64,000 nucleotides of DNA from Antedon bifida (taxonomy: Eukaryota; Echinodermata; Crinoidea; Comatulida; Antedonidae): contig OY727094.1 in NCBI GenBank assembly GCA_963402885.1, positions 20,462,501 through 20,526,500 on the forward strand, read 5' to 3'. A program made the translations under genes and the position numbers. A model generated the notes under the pieces. That model made no database searches. It saw nothing but the letters and a program-made list of their open reading frames with translations, and had not been told where the DNA came from. Positions within the stretch are counted from its first letter, which is position 1. The number at the start of each line of letters is the position of its first letter. Shown here piece after piece: positions 48,855 through 62,358 of the stretch.

Positions 48855-48889
48855 CCGACAAAAGTAGGGTTTTGCCAGATCGGGTCACA
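48855..48889 (-). repeat. Right TIR of element 2 (35 bp)
   Basis: It reads inward as TGTGACCCGATCTGGC, mirroring the left end with four mismatches. Confidence 0.9.
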
Positions 48890-48891
48890 TA
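48890..48891. repeat. TA target-site duplication of element 2, right
   Basis: TA follows GGGTCACA, after which the host monomer continues TGGTCTAAAATG. It pairs with 47256-47257. Confidence 0.75.
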
Positions 48892-51099
48892 TGGTCTAAA
48901 ATGTCTCCAAATGCGATTTGAAGCTATTCTAAGCACTTTGGTGTTTTTATGTTATCAAGTTTTTTCGAAAATCACAAAATGGTCTAAAACGTTTTTAAAT
49001 ACGATATTAAGCTATTTTGTGCTCTTTGATGTTTTTGTGTAAAAAAATTTAGTCGAAATGCTCAAAATGGTCTAAAACGTTTTTAAATACGATATTAAGC
49101 TATTTTGTGTCCTTTTATGTTTTTGTGTGAAAAGTTTAATCGAAATGCTCAAAATGGTCTAAAACCGTTTCTAATGTGATTTTAAGCACTTTGATGTTTT
49201 TGTGTAACCAAGTTTTTTTGAAAATCACAAAATGGTATAAAACGTCTCCAAATGCGATTTGAAGCTATTCTATGCACTTTGGTGTTTTTATGTTAACAAG
49301 TTTTTTCGAAAATCACAAAATGGTCTAAAACGTCTCCAAATGCGATTTGAAGCTATTCTAAGCACTTTGGTGTTTTTATGTTAACATGTTTTTTCGAAAA
49401 TCACAAAATGGTCTAAAATGTCTCCAAATGCGATTTGGAGCTATTCTAAGCACTTTGGTGTTTTTATGTTAACAAGTTTTTTCGAAAATCACAAAATTGT
49501 CTAAAACGTTTTTAAATACGATATTAAGCTATTTTGTGCTCTTTGATGTTTTTGTGTAAAAAATTTTTGTCGAAATGCTCAAAATGGTCTAAAACGTTTT
49601 TAAATACGATATTATGCTATTTTGTGTCCTTTTATGTTTTTGTGTGAAAAGTTTAATCGAAATGCTCAAAATGGTCTAAAATGGTTTCTAATGTGAATTT
49701 AAGCACTTTGATGTTTTTGTGTAACCAAGTTTTTTTGAAAATCACAAAATGGTCTAAAACGTCTCCAAATGCGATTTGAAGCTATTCTGTACACTTCGAT
49801 ATTTTTATGTTAAAAAGTTTTTTCGAAATTCACAAAATGGTCTAAAACGTCTCCAAATGAGATTTCAAGCTATTCTTAGCACTTTGGTGTATAAATGTTA
49901 ACAAGTTTTTTGGAAAATCACAAAATGGTCTAAAACGTCTCCAAATGCGATTTGAAGCTATTCTTAGCACTTTGGTGTTTTTATGTTAACAAGTTTTTTT
50001 GAAAATCACAAAATGGTCTAAAACGTCTCCAAATGCGATTTGAAGCTATTCTGTATACTTTGATGTTTTTATGGTAACAAGTTTTTTCGAAAATCACAAA
50101 ATGGTCTAAAACGTCTCCAAATGCGATTTGAAGCTATTCTAAGTACTTTGGTGTTTTTATGTTAACATGTTTTTTCGAAAATCACAAAATGGTCTAAAAC
50201 GTCTCCAAATGCGATTTGAAGCTATTCTAAGCACTTTGGTGTTTTTATGTTAACAAGTTTTTTCGAAAATCACAAAATGGTCTAAAACGTTTTTAAATAC
50301 GATATTAAGCTATTTTGTGCTCTTTGATGTTTTTGTGTAAAAAATTTTTGTCGAAATGCTCAAAATGGTCTAAAACGTTTTTAAATACGATATTAAGCTA
50401 TTTTGTGTCCTTTTATGTTTTTGTGTGAAAAGTTTAATCGAAATGCTCAAAATGGTCTAAAACGGTTTCTAATGTGAATTTAAGCACTTTGATGTTTTTG
50501 TGTAACCAAGTTTTTTTGAAATTCACAAAATGGTCTAAAACGTCTCCAAATGCGATTTGAAGCTATTCTAAGCACTTTGATGTTTTTATGTTAACAAGTT
50601 TTTTCGAAAATCACAAAAATGGTCTAAAACGTCTCCAAATGCGATTTGAAGCTATTCTAAGCACTTTGGTGTTTTTATGTTAAGAAGTTTTTTCGAAAAT
50701 CACAAAATGGTCTAAAACGTCTCCAAATGCGATTTGAAGCTATTCTAAGCACTTTGGTGTTTTTATGTTAACAAGTTTTTTCGAAAATCACAAAATGGTC
50801 TAAAACGTCTCCAAATGCGATTTGAAGCTATTCTAAGCACTTTGGTGTTTTTATGTTAACAAGTTTTTTCGAAAATCACAAAATGGTCTAAAACGTCTCC
50901 AAATGCGATTTGAAGCTATTCTAAGCACTTTGGTGTTTTTATGTTAACAAGTTTTTTCGAAAATCACAAAATGGTCTAAAACGTCTCCAAATTCGATTTG
51001 AAGCTATTCTAAGCACTTTTGTGTTTTTATTTTAACAAGTTTTTTCGAAAATCACAAAATGGTCTAAAACGTCTCCAAATGCGATTTGAAGCTATTCTA

Positions 51100-52500
51100 A
51101 GCACTTTGGTGTTTTTATGTTAATAAGTTTTTTCGAAAATCACAAAATGGTCTAGAATGTCTCCAAATGCGATTTGAAGCTATTCTGTACACTTTGATGT
51201 TTTGTGTGAAAAATTTTTGTCGAAATGCTCAAAATGGTCTAAAACGTTTTTAAATACGATATTAAGCTATTTTGTGCTCTTTGATGTTTTTGTGTGAAAA
51301 ATTTTTGTCGAAATGCTTAAATTGGTCTAAAACGGTTTCTAATGTGATTTTAAGCACTTTGATGTTTTTGTTTAACCAAGTTTTTTTGAAAATCACAAAA
51401 TGGTCTAAAATGTCTAAAAATGCGATTTGAAGCTATTCTAAGCACTTTGGTGTTTTTATGTTAACAAGTTTTTTTGAAAATCACAAAATGGTCTAAAACG
51501 TCTCTAAATACGATTTGAAGCTATTCTAAGCACTTTGGTGTTTTTATGTTAACAAATTTTTTCGAAAATCACAAAATGGTCTAAAACGTCTCCAAATGCG
51601 ATTTGAAGCTATTCTTAGCACTTTGGTGTTTTTATGTTAACAAGTTTTTCGAAAATCACAAAATGGTCTAAAACGTCTCCAAATGCGATTTGAAGCTATT
51701 CTAAGCACTTTGATGTTTTTATGTTAACAAGTTTTTTCGAAAATCACAAAATGGTCTAAAACGTCTCCAAATGCGATTTGAAGCTATTCTAAGCACTTTG
51801 GTGTTTTTATGTTAATAAGTTTTTTTCGAAAATCACAAAATGGTCTAGAATGTCTCCAAATGCGATTTGAAGCTATTCTGTACACTTTGATGTTTTGTGT
51901 GAAAAATTTTTGTCGAAATGCTCAAAATGGTCTAAAACGTTTTTAAATACGATATTAAGCTATTTTGTGCTCTTTGATGTTTTTGTGTGAAAAATTTTTG
52001 TCGAAATGCTTAAATTGGTCTAAAACGGTTTCTAATGTGATTTTAAGCACTTTGATGTTTTTGTTTAACCAAGTTTTTTTGAAAATCACAAAATGGTCTA
52101 AAATGTCTAAAAATGCGATTTGAAGCTATTCTAAGCACTTTGGTGTTTTTATGTTAACAAGTTTTTTTGAAAATCACAAAATGGTCTAAAACGTCTCTAA
52201 ATACGATTTGAAGCTATTCTAAGCACTTTGGTGTTTTTATGTTAACAAATTTTTTCGAAAATCACAAAATGGTCTAAAACGTCTCCAAATGCGATTTGAA
52301 GCTATTCTTAGCACTTTGGTGTTTTTATGTTAACATGTTTTTCGAAAATCACAAAATGGTCTAAAACGTCTCCAAATGCGATTTGAAGCTATTCTAAGCA
52401 CTTTGATGTTTTTATGTTAACAAGTTTTTTCGAAAATCACAAAATGGTCTAAAACGTCTCCAAATGCGATTTGAAGCTATTCTAAGCACTTTGGTGTTTT
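51100..52500. repeat. About 692-bp tandem duplication
   Basis: The rare TTAATAAG and GTCTAGAATG variants occur near 51120/51151 and 51812/51844, at offsets of 692-693. The change of one is an extra T in the second copy. The following B monomers and the TTTAACCAAG variant repeat in the same order. Outer limits are approximate. Confidence 0.75.
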
Positions 52501-55500
52501 TATGTTAACAAGTTTTTTCGAAAATCACAAAATGGTCTAAAACGTCTCCAAATGCGATTTGAAGCTATTCTAAGCACTTTGGTGTTTTCATGTTAACAAG
52601 TTTTTTCGAAAATCACAAAATGGTCTAAAATGTCTCCAAATGCGATTTGAAGCTATTCTGTACACTTTGATGTTTTGTGTGAAAAATTTTTGTCGAAATG
52701 CTCAAAATGGTCTAAAACGTCTCCAAATGCGATTTGAAGCTATTCTAAGCACTTTGGTGTTTTTATGTTAACAGGTTTTTTCGAAAATCACAAAATGGTC
52801 TAAAATGTCTCCAAATGCGATTTGAAGCTATTCTAAGCACTTTGGTGTTTTTATGTTAAAAAGTTTTTTCGAAATTCACAAAATGGTCTAAAACGTCTCC
52901 AAATGCGATTTGAAGCTATTCTTAGCACTTTGGTGTATAAATGTTAACAAGTTTTTTGGAAAATCACAAAATGGTCTAAAACGTCTCCAAATGCGATTTG
53001 AAGCTATTCTTAGCACTTTGGTGTTTTTATGTTAAAAAAATTTTTCGAAAATCACAAAATAGTCTAAAACGTCTCCAAATGCGATTTGAAGCTATTCTGT
53101 ACACTTTGATGTTTTTATGTTAACAAGTTTTTTCGAAAATCACAAAATGGTCTAAAACGTCTCCAAATGCGATTTGAAGCTATTCTGTACACTTTGATGT
53201 TTTGTGTGAAAAATTTTTGTCGAAATGCTCAAAATGGTCTAAAACGTTTTTAAATACGATATTAAGCTATTTTGTGCTCTTTGATGTTTTTGTGTGAAAA
53301 TTTTTTGTCGAAATGCTTAAATTGGTCTAAAACGTTTTTAAATACGATATTAAGCTATTTTTGTGCCCTTTGATGTTTTTGTGTGAAAAGTTTTATCGAA
53401 ATGCTCAAAATGGTCTAAAATGGTTTCTAATGTGATTTTAAGCACTTTGATGTTTTTGTGTAACCAAGTTTTTTTGAAAATCACAAAATGGTCTAAAACG
53501 TCTCCAAATGCGATTTGAAGCTATTCTAAGCACTTTGGTGTTTTTATGTTAACATGTTTTTTCGAAAATCACAATATGGTCTAAAATGTCTCCAAATGCG
53601 ATTTGAAGCTATTCTAAGCACTTTGGTGTTTTTATGTTATCAAGTTTTTTCGAAAATCACAAAATGGTCTAAAACGTTTTTAAATACGATATTAAGCTAT
53701 TTTGTGCTCTTTGATGTTTTTGTGTAAAAAAATTTAGTCGAAATGCTCAAAATGGTCTAAAACGTTTTTAAATACGATATTAAGCTATTTTGTGTCCTTT
53801 TATGTTTTTGTGTGAAAAGTTTAATCGAAATGCTCAAAATGGTCTAAAACGGTTTCTAATGTGATTTTAAGCACTTTGATGTTTTTGTGTAACCAAGTTT
53901 TTTTGAAAATCACAAAATGGTATAAAACGTCTCCAAATGCGATTTGAAGCTATTCTATGCACTTTGGTGTTTTTATGTTAACAAGTTTTTTCGAAAATCA
54001 CAAAATGGTCTAAAACGTCTCCAAATGCGATTTGAAGCTATTCTAAGCACTTTGGTGTTTTTATGTTAACATGTTTTTTCGAAAATCACAAAATGGTCTA
54101 AAATGTCTCCAAATGCGATTTGGAGCTATTCTAAGCACTTTGGTGTTTTTATGTTAACAAGTTTTTTCGAAAATCACAAAATTGTCTAAAACGTTTTTAA
54201 ATACGATATTAAGCTATTTTGTGCTCTTTGATGTTTTTGTGTAAAAAACTTTTGTCGAAATGCTCAAAATGGTCTAAAACGTTTTTAAATACGATATTAA
54301 GCTATTTTGTGTCCTTTTATGTTTTTGTGTGAAAAGTTTAATCGAAATGCTCAAAATGGTCTAAAACGGTTTCTAATGTGAATTTAAGCACTTTGATGTT
54401 TTTGTGTAACCAAGTTTTTTTGAAAATCACAAAATGGTCTAAAACGTCTCCAAATGCGATTTGAAGCTATTCTGTACACTTCGATATTTTTATGTTAAAA
54501 AGTTTTTTCGAAATTCACAAAATGGTCTAAAACGTCTCCAAATGAGATTTGAAGCTATTCTTAGCACTTTGGTGTATAAATGTTAACAAGTTTTTTGGAA
54601 AATCACAAAATGGTCTAAAACGTCTCCAAATGCGATTTGAAGCTATTCTTAGCACTTTGGTGTTTTTATGTTAACAAGTTTTTTTGAAAATCACAAAATG
54701 GTCTAAAACGTCTCCAAATGCGATTTGAAGCTATTCTGTATACTTTGATATTTTTATGTTAAAAAGTTTTTTCGAAATTCACAAAATGGTCTAAAACGTC
54801 TCCAAATGCGATTTGAAGCTATTCTTAGCACTTTGGTGTATAAATGTTAACAAGTTTTTTTGAAAATCACAAAATGGTCTAAAACGTCTCCAAATGCGAT
54901 TTGAAGCTATTCTGTACACTTTGATATTTTTATGTTAAAAAGCTTTTTCGAAATTCACAAAATGGTCTAAAACGTCTCCAAATGCGATTTGAAGCTATTC
55001 TAAGCACTTTGGTGTTTTTATGTTAACAAGTTTTTTCGAAAATCACAAAATGGTCTAAAACGTTTCCAAATGCGATTTGAAGCTATTCTAAGCACTTTGG
55101 TGTTTTTATGTTAACAAGTTTTTTCGAAAATCACAAAATGGTCTAAAATGTCTCCAAATGCGATTTGAAGCTATTCTGTACACTTTGATGTTTTGTGTGA
55201 AAAGTTTTGTCAAAAACTCTCAAAATGGTCTAAAACGGTTTCTAATGTGATTTTAAGCACTTTGATGTTTTTGTGTAACCAAGTTTCATCGAAATCCTCA
55301 AAATGGTCTAAAATGTCTCCAAATGCGATTTGAAGCTATTCTAAGCACTTTGGTGTTTTTATGTTAACAAGTTTTTTCGAAAATCACAAAATGGTCTAAA
55401 ACGTCTCCAAATGCGATTTGAAGCTATTCTAAGCACTTTGGTGTTTTTATGTTAACAAGTTTTTTCGAAAATCACAAAATGGTCTAAAACGTCTCCAAAT

Positions 55501-58300
55501 GCGATTTGAAGCTATTCTAAGCACTTTGGTGTTTTTATGTTAACAAGTTTTTTCGAAAATCACAAAATGGTCTAAAATGTCTCCAAATGCGATTTGAAGC
55601 TATTCTAAGCACTTTGGTGTTTTTATGTTAACAAGTTTTTTCGAAAATCACAAAATGGTCTAAAACGTCTCCAAATGCGATTTGAAGCTATTCTAAGCAC
55701 TTTGGTGTTTTTATGTTATCAAGGTTTTTCGAAAATCACAAAATGGTCTAAAATGTCTAAAAATGCGATTTGAAGCTATTCTAAGCACTTTGGTTTTTTT
55801 ATGTTAACAAGTTTTTTCAAAAATCACAAAATGGTCTAAAACGTCTCCAAATGCGATTTGAAGCTATTCTAAGCACTTTGGTGTTTTTATGTTAACATAT
55901 TTTTTCGAAAATCACAAAATGGTCTAAAATGTCTCCAAATGCGATTTGAAGCTATTCTGTACACTTTGATGTTTTGTGTGAAAAATTTTTGTCGAAATGC
56001 TCAAATTGGTCTAAAACGTTTTTAAATACGATATTAAGCTATTTTGTGCCCTTTGATGTTTTTGTGTGAAAAGTTTTATCGAAATGCTCAAAATGGTCTA
56101 AAACGGTTTCTAATGTGATTTTAAGCATTTTGATATTTTTGTGTAACCAAGTTTTTTTGAAAATCACAAAATTGTCTAAAACGTCTCCAAATGCGATTTG
56201 AAGCTATTCTAAGCACTTTGGTGTTTTTATGTTAACAAATTTTTTCGCAAATCACAAAATGGTCTAAAACGTCTCCAAATGCGATTTGAAGCTATTCTAA
56301 GCACTTTGGTGTTTTTATGTTAACAAGTTTTTTCGAAAATCACAAAATGGTCTAAAATGTCTCCAAATGCGATTTGAAGCTATTTTGTACACTTTGATGT
56401 TTTGTGTGAAAAATTTTTGTCGAAATGCTCAAAATGGTCTAAAACGTTTTTAAATACGATATTAAGCTATTTTGTGCTCTTTGATGTTTTTGTGTGAAAA
56501 TTTTTTGTCGAAATGCTTAAATTGGTCTAAAACGTTTTTAAATACGATATTAAGCTATTTTGTGCCCTTTGATGTTTTTGTGTGAAAAGTTTTATCGAAA
56601 TGCTCAAAATGGTCTAAAACGGTTTCTAATGTGATTTTAAGCACTTTGATGTTTTTGTGTAACCAAGTTTTTTTGAAAATCACAAATTGGTCTAAAACGT
56701 CTCCCAATGCGATTTGAAGCTATTCTAAGCACTTTGGTGTTTTTATGTTAACAAGTTTTTTCGAAAATCACAAAATGGTCTAAAACGTCTCCAAATGCGA
56801 TTTGAAGCTATTCTAAGCACTTTGGTGTTTTTATGTTAACATATGTTTTTTCGAAAATCACAAAATGGTCTAAAATGTCTCCAAATGCGATTTGAAGCTA
56901 TTCTAAGCACTTTGGTGTTTTTATGTTAACAAGGTTTTTCGAAAATCACAAAATGGTCTAAAATGACTAAAAATGCGATTTGAAGCTATTCTAAGCACTT
57001 TGGTGTTTTTATGTTAACAAGTTTTTTCAAAAATCACAAAATGGTCTAAAACGTCTCCAAATGCGATTTGAAGCTATTCTAAGCACTTTGATGTTTTTAT
57101 GTTAACAAGTTTTTTTGAAAATCACAAAATGGTCTAAAACGTCTCCAAATGCGATTTGAAGCTATTCTAAGCACTTCGGTGTTTTTATGTTAACATATTT
57201 TTTCGAAAATCACAAAATGGTCTAAAATGTCTCCAAATGCGATTTGAAGCTATTCTGTACACTTTGATGTTTTGTGTGAAAATTTTTTGTCGAAATGCTC
57301 AAAATGGTCTAAAACGGTTTCTAATGTGATTTTAAGCATTTTGATATTTTTGTGTAACCAAGTTTTTTTGAAAATCACAAAATGGTCTAAAACGTCTCCA
57401 AATGCGATTTGAAGCTATTCTGTACACTTCGATATTTTTATGTTAACAAGTTTTTCGAAAATCACAAAATGGTCTAAAACGTCTCCAAATGCGATTTGAA
57501 GCTATTCTAAGCACTTTGGTGTTTTTATGTTAACAAGTTTTTTCGAAAATCACAAAATGGTCTAAAACGTCTCCAAATGCGATTTGAAGCTATTCTAAGC
57601 ACTTTGGTGTTTTTATGTTAACAAGTTTTTTCGAAAATCACAAAATGGTCTAAAATGTCTCCAAATGCGATTTGAAGCTATTCTGTACACTTTGATGTTT
57701 TGTGTGAAAAGTTTTGTCGAAATGTTCAAAATGGTCTAAAACGGTTTCTAATGTGATTTTAAGCACTTTGATGTTTTTGTGTAACCAAGTTTCATCGAAA
57801 TCCTCAAAATGGTCTAAAACGTCTCCAAATGCGATTTGAAGCTATTCTAAGCACTTTGGTGTTTTTATGTTAACAAGTTTTTTCGAAAATCACAAAATGC
57901 TCTAAAATGTCTCCAAATGTGATTTGAAGCTATTCTAAGCACTTTGGTGTTTTTATGTTAACAAGTTTTTTCGAAAATCACAAAATGGTCTAAAACGTCT
58001 CCAAATGCGATTTGAAGCTATTCTAAGCACTTTGGTGTTTTTATGTTAACAAGTTTTTTCGAAAATCACAAAATGGTCTAAAACGTCTCCAAATGCGATT
58101 TGAAGCTATTCTAAGCACTTTGGTGTTTTTATGTTAACAAGTTTTTTCGAAAATCACAAAATGGTCTAAAATGTCTCCAAATGCGATTTTAAGCTATTCT
58201 AAGCACTTTGGTGTTTTTATGTTAACAATTTTTTTTCGAAAATCACAAAATGGTCTAAAACGTTTTTAAATACGATATTAAGCTATTTTGTGCACTTTGA

Positions 58301-60570
58301 TGTTTTTGTGTGAAAAATTTTTGTCGAAATGCTTAAATTGGTCTAAAACGTTTTTAAATACGATATTAAGCTATTTTTGTGCCCTTTGATGTTTTTGTGT
58401 GAAAAGTTTTATCGAAATGCTCAAAATGGTCTAAAACTGTTTCTAATGTGATTTTAAGCACTTTGATGTTTTTGTGTAACCAAGTTTCATCGAAATCCTC
58501 AAAATGGTCTAAAACGTCTCCAAATGCGATTTGAAGCTATTCTAAGCACTTTGGTGTTTTTATGTTAACAAGTTTTTTCGAAAATCACAAAATGCTCTAA
58601 AATGTCTCCAAATGCGATTTGAAGCTATTCTAAGCACTTTGGTGTTTTTATGTTAACAAGTTTTTTCGAAAATCACAAAATGGTCTAAAACGTCTCCAAA
58701 TGCGATTTGAAGCTATTCTAAGCACTTTGATGTTTTTATGTTAACAAGGTTTTTCGAAAATCACAAAATGGTCTAAAACGTCTCCAAATGCGATTTGAAG
58801 CTATTCTAAGCACTTTGTTGTTTTTATGTTAACAAGTTTTTTCGAAAATCAAAAAATGGTCTAAAACGTTTCCAAATGCGATTTGAAGCTATTCTAAGCA
58901 CTTTGGTGTTTTTATGTTAACAAGTTTTTTCGAAAATCACAAAATGGTCTAAAATGTCTCCAAATGCGATTTGAAGCTATTCTGTACACTTTGATGTTTT
59001 ATGTGAAAAGTTTTGTCGAAATGCTCAAAATGGTCTAAAACGGTTTCTAATGTGATTTTAAGCACTTTGATGTTTTTGTGTAACCAAGTTTCATCGAAAT
59101 CCTCAAAATGGTCTAAAACGTCTCCAAATCCGATTTGAAGCTATTCTAAGCACTTTGGTGTTTTTATGTTAACAATTTTTTTCGAAAATCACAAAATGGT
59201 CTAAAACGTTTTTAAATACGATATTAAGCTATTTTGTGCTCTTTGATGTTTTTGTGTGAAAAATTTTTGTCGAAATGCTTAAATTGGTCTAAAACGTTTT
59301 TAAATACGATATTAAGCTATTTTGTGCCCTTTGATGTTTTTGTGTGAAAAGTTTTATCGAAATGCTCAAAATGGTCTAAAACGGTTTCTAATGTGATTTT
59401 AAGCACTTTTATGTTTTTGTGTAACCAAGTTTTTTTGAAAATCACAAAATGGTCTAAAACGTCTCCAAATGCGATTTGAAGCTATTCTAAGCACTTTGGT
59501 GTTTTTATGTTAACAAGTTTTTTCGAAAATCACAAAATGGTCTAAAACGTCTCCAAATGCGATTTGAAGCTATTCTAAGCACTTTGGTGTTTTTATGTTA
59601 ACATGTTTTTTCGAAAATCACAAAATGGTCTAAAATGTCTCCAAATGCGATTTGAAGCTATTCTAAGCACTTTGGTGTTTTTATGTTAACAAGTTTTTTC
59701 GAAAATCACAAAATGGTCTAAAACGTTTTTAAATACGATATTAAGCTATTTTGTGTCCTTTTATGTTTTTGTGTGAAAAGTTTAATCGAAATGCTCAAAA
59801 TGGTCTAAAACGGTTTCTAATGTGAATTTAAGCACTTTGATGTTTTTGTGTAACCAAGTTTTTTTGAAAATCACAAAATGGTCTAAAACGTCTCCAAATG
59901 CGATTTGAAGCTATTCTGTACACTTTGATATTTTTATGTTAAAAAGTTTTTTCGAAATTCACAAAATGGTCTAAAACGTCTCCAAATGCGATTTGAAGCT
60001 ATTCTTAGCACTTTGGTGTATAAATGTTAACAAGTTTTTTTGGAAAATCACAAAATGGTCTAAAACGTCTCCAAATGCGATTTGAAGCTATTCTAAGCAC
60101 TTTGGTGTTTTTATGTTAACAAGTTTTTTCGAAAATCACAAAATAGTCTAAAATGTCTCCAAATGCGATTTGAAGCTATTCTGTACACTTTGATGTTTTG
60201 TGTGAAAAGTTTTGTCGAAATGCTCAAAATGGTCTAAAACGGTTTCTAATGTGATTTTAAGCACTTTGATGTTTTTGTGTAACCAAGTTTCATCGAAATC
60301 CTCAAAATGGTCTAAAACGTCTCCAAATGCGATTTGAAGCTATTCTAAGCACTTTGGTGTTTTTATGTTAACAAGTTTTTTCGAAAATCACAAAATGCTC
60401 TAAAATGTCTCCAAATGCGATTTGAAGCTATTCTAAGCACTTTGGTGTTTTTATGTTAACAAGTTTTTTCGAAAATCCCAAAATGGTCTAAAACGTCTCC
60501 AAATGCGATTTGAAGCTATTCTAAGCACTTTGGTGTTTTTATGTTAACAAGTTTTTTCGAAAATCACAAA
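58301..60570. repeat. Segment duplicated from 1839-4100 (right copy)
   Basis: Near-identical to 1839-4100 at an offset of 56,462-56,463 bp; anchors are given with the left copy. Later anchors such as the TTTGACG variant (63268 against 7341) show that the correspondence continues with a net loss of roughly 535 bp. Confidence 0.85.
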
Positions 60571-61607
60571 ATGGTCTCAAATGTCTCCAAATGCGATTTG
60601 AAGCTATTCTAAGCACTTTGGTGTTTTTATGTTAACAAGTTTTTTCGAAAATCACAAAATGGTCTAAAACGTCTCCAAATGCCATTTGAAGCTATTCTAA
60701 GCACTTTGGTGTTTTTATGTTAACAAGGTTTTTCGAAAATCACAAAATGGTCTAAAATGTCTAAAAATGCGATTTTAAGCTATTCTAAGCACTTTGGTGT
60801 TTTTATGTTAACAAGTTTTTTCAAAAATCACAAAATGGTATAAAACGTCTCCAAATGCGATTTGAAGCTATTCTAAGCACTTTGGTGTTTTTATGTTAAC
60901 ATATTTTTTCGAAAATCACAAAATGGTCTAAAATGTCTCCAAATGCGATTTGAAGCTATTCTGTACACTTTGATGTTTTGTGTGAAAAATTTTTGTCGAA
61001 ATGCTCAAAATGGTCTAAAACGTTTTTAAATACGATATTAAGCTATTTTGTGCCCTTTGATGTTTTTGTGTGAAAAGTTTTATCGAAATGCTCAAAATGG
61101 TCTAAAACGGTTTCTAATGTGATTTTAAGCAATTTGATATTTTTGTGTAACCAAGTTTTTTTGAAAATCACAAAATGGTCTAAAATGTCTCCAAATGCGA
61201 TTTGAAGCTATTCTAAGCACTTTGGTGTTTTTATGTTAACAAATTTTTTCGAAAATCACAAAATGGTCTAAAACGTCTCCAAATGCGATTTGAAGCTATT
61301 CTGTACACTTTGATGTTTTTATGTTAACAAGTTTTTTCTAAAATCACAAAATGGTCTAAAACGTCTCCAAATGCGATTTGAAGCTATTCTAAGCACTTTG
61401 GTGTTTTTATGTTAACAAGTTTTTTCGAAAATCACAAAATGGTCTAAAACGTCTCCAAATGCGATTTGAATCTATTCTAAGCACTTTGGTGTTTTTATGT
61501 TAACAAGTTTTTTCGAAAATCACAAAATGGTCTAAAATGTCTCCAAATGCGATTTGAAGCTATTCTGTACACTTTGATGTTTTGTGTGAAAATTTTTTGT
61601 CGAAATG

Positions 61608-62358
61608 CTCAAAATGGTCTAAAACGTTTTTAAATACGATATTAAGCTATTTTGTGCTCTTTGATGTTTTTGTGTGAAAAATTTTTGTCGAAATGCTTAA
61701 ATTGGTCTAAAACGTTTTTAAATACGATATTAAGCTATTTTGTGCCCTTTGATGTTTTTGTGTGAAAAGTTTTATCGAAATGCTCAAAATGGTCTAAAAC
61801 GGTTTCTAATGTGATTTTAAGCACTTTGATGTTTTTGTGTAACCAAGTTTTTTTGAAAATAACAAAATGGTCTAAAACGTCTCCAAATGCGATTTGAAGC
61901 TATTCTAAGCACTTTGGTGTTTTTATGTTAACAAGTTTTTTAGAAAATCACAAAATGGTCTAAAACGTTTTTAAATCACAAAAAAAAAATTTTTTCTCAA
62001 AATGGTCTAAAACGTTTTTAAATACGATATTAAGCTATTTTGTGCTCTTTGATGTTTTTGTGTGAAAAATTTTTGTCGAAATGCTTAAATTGGTCTAAAA
62101 CGTTTTTAAATACGATATTAAGCTATTTTGTGCCCTTTGATGTTTTTGTGTGAAAAGTTTTATCGAAATGCTCAAAATGGTCTAAAACGGTTTCTAATGT
62201 GATTTTAAGCACTTTGATGTTTTTGTGTAACCAAGTTTTTTTGAAAATAACAAAATGGTCTAAAACGTCTCCAAATGCGATTTGAAGCTATTCTAAGCAC
62301 TTTGGTGTTTTTATGTTAACAAGTTTTTTAGAAAATCACAAAATGGTCTAAAACGTTT
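61608..62358. repeat. 388-bp tandem duplication with an A/T filler join
   Basis: CTCAAAATGG at 61608 recurs at 61996. The rare GAAAATAACAAAATGG (g at 61855 and 62243) and TTTTTTAGAAAATC forms recur at the same 388-bp offset. The join at 61971-61995 is a run of A then T that belongs to no monomer class. Confidence 0.88.

Larger units (their letters stand above)
47258..48889. mobile_element. Non-autonomous DNA transposon, 1,632 bp
   Basis: This unique, non-satellite DNA is bounded by inverted TGTGACCCGATCT ends and sits in an A-class monomer whose uninterrupted form exists in three paralogous places. It has no transposase frame. A 63-codon frame inside and a 65-codon frame crossing the right edge show no recognisable content. 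The interior is not symmetrical, so this is not a simple fold-back element. It contains promoter-like motif clusters and TAGGCCTAGGCCTAGC-type words near 48,400. The superfamily is not determined: a TA duplication suggests Tc1/mariner-like or ISL2EU-like mobilisation, while ATAT would suggest others. It is unrelated in its ends to the 7.1-kb element, so that transposase probably does not move it. Confidence 0.85.

Noticed and set aside
48845-49042. 65-codon frame over the right end of element 2
   Set aside because: It runs from the TIR into the satellite, so it is an accident of the insertion.
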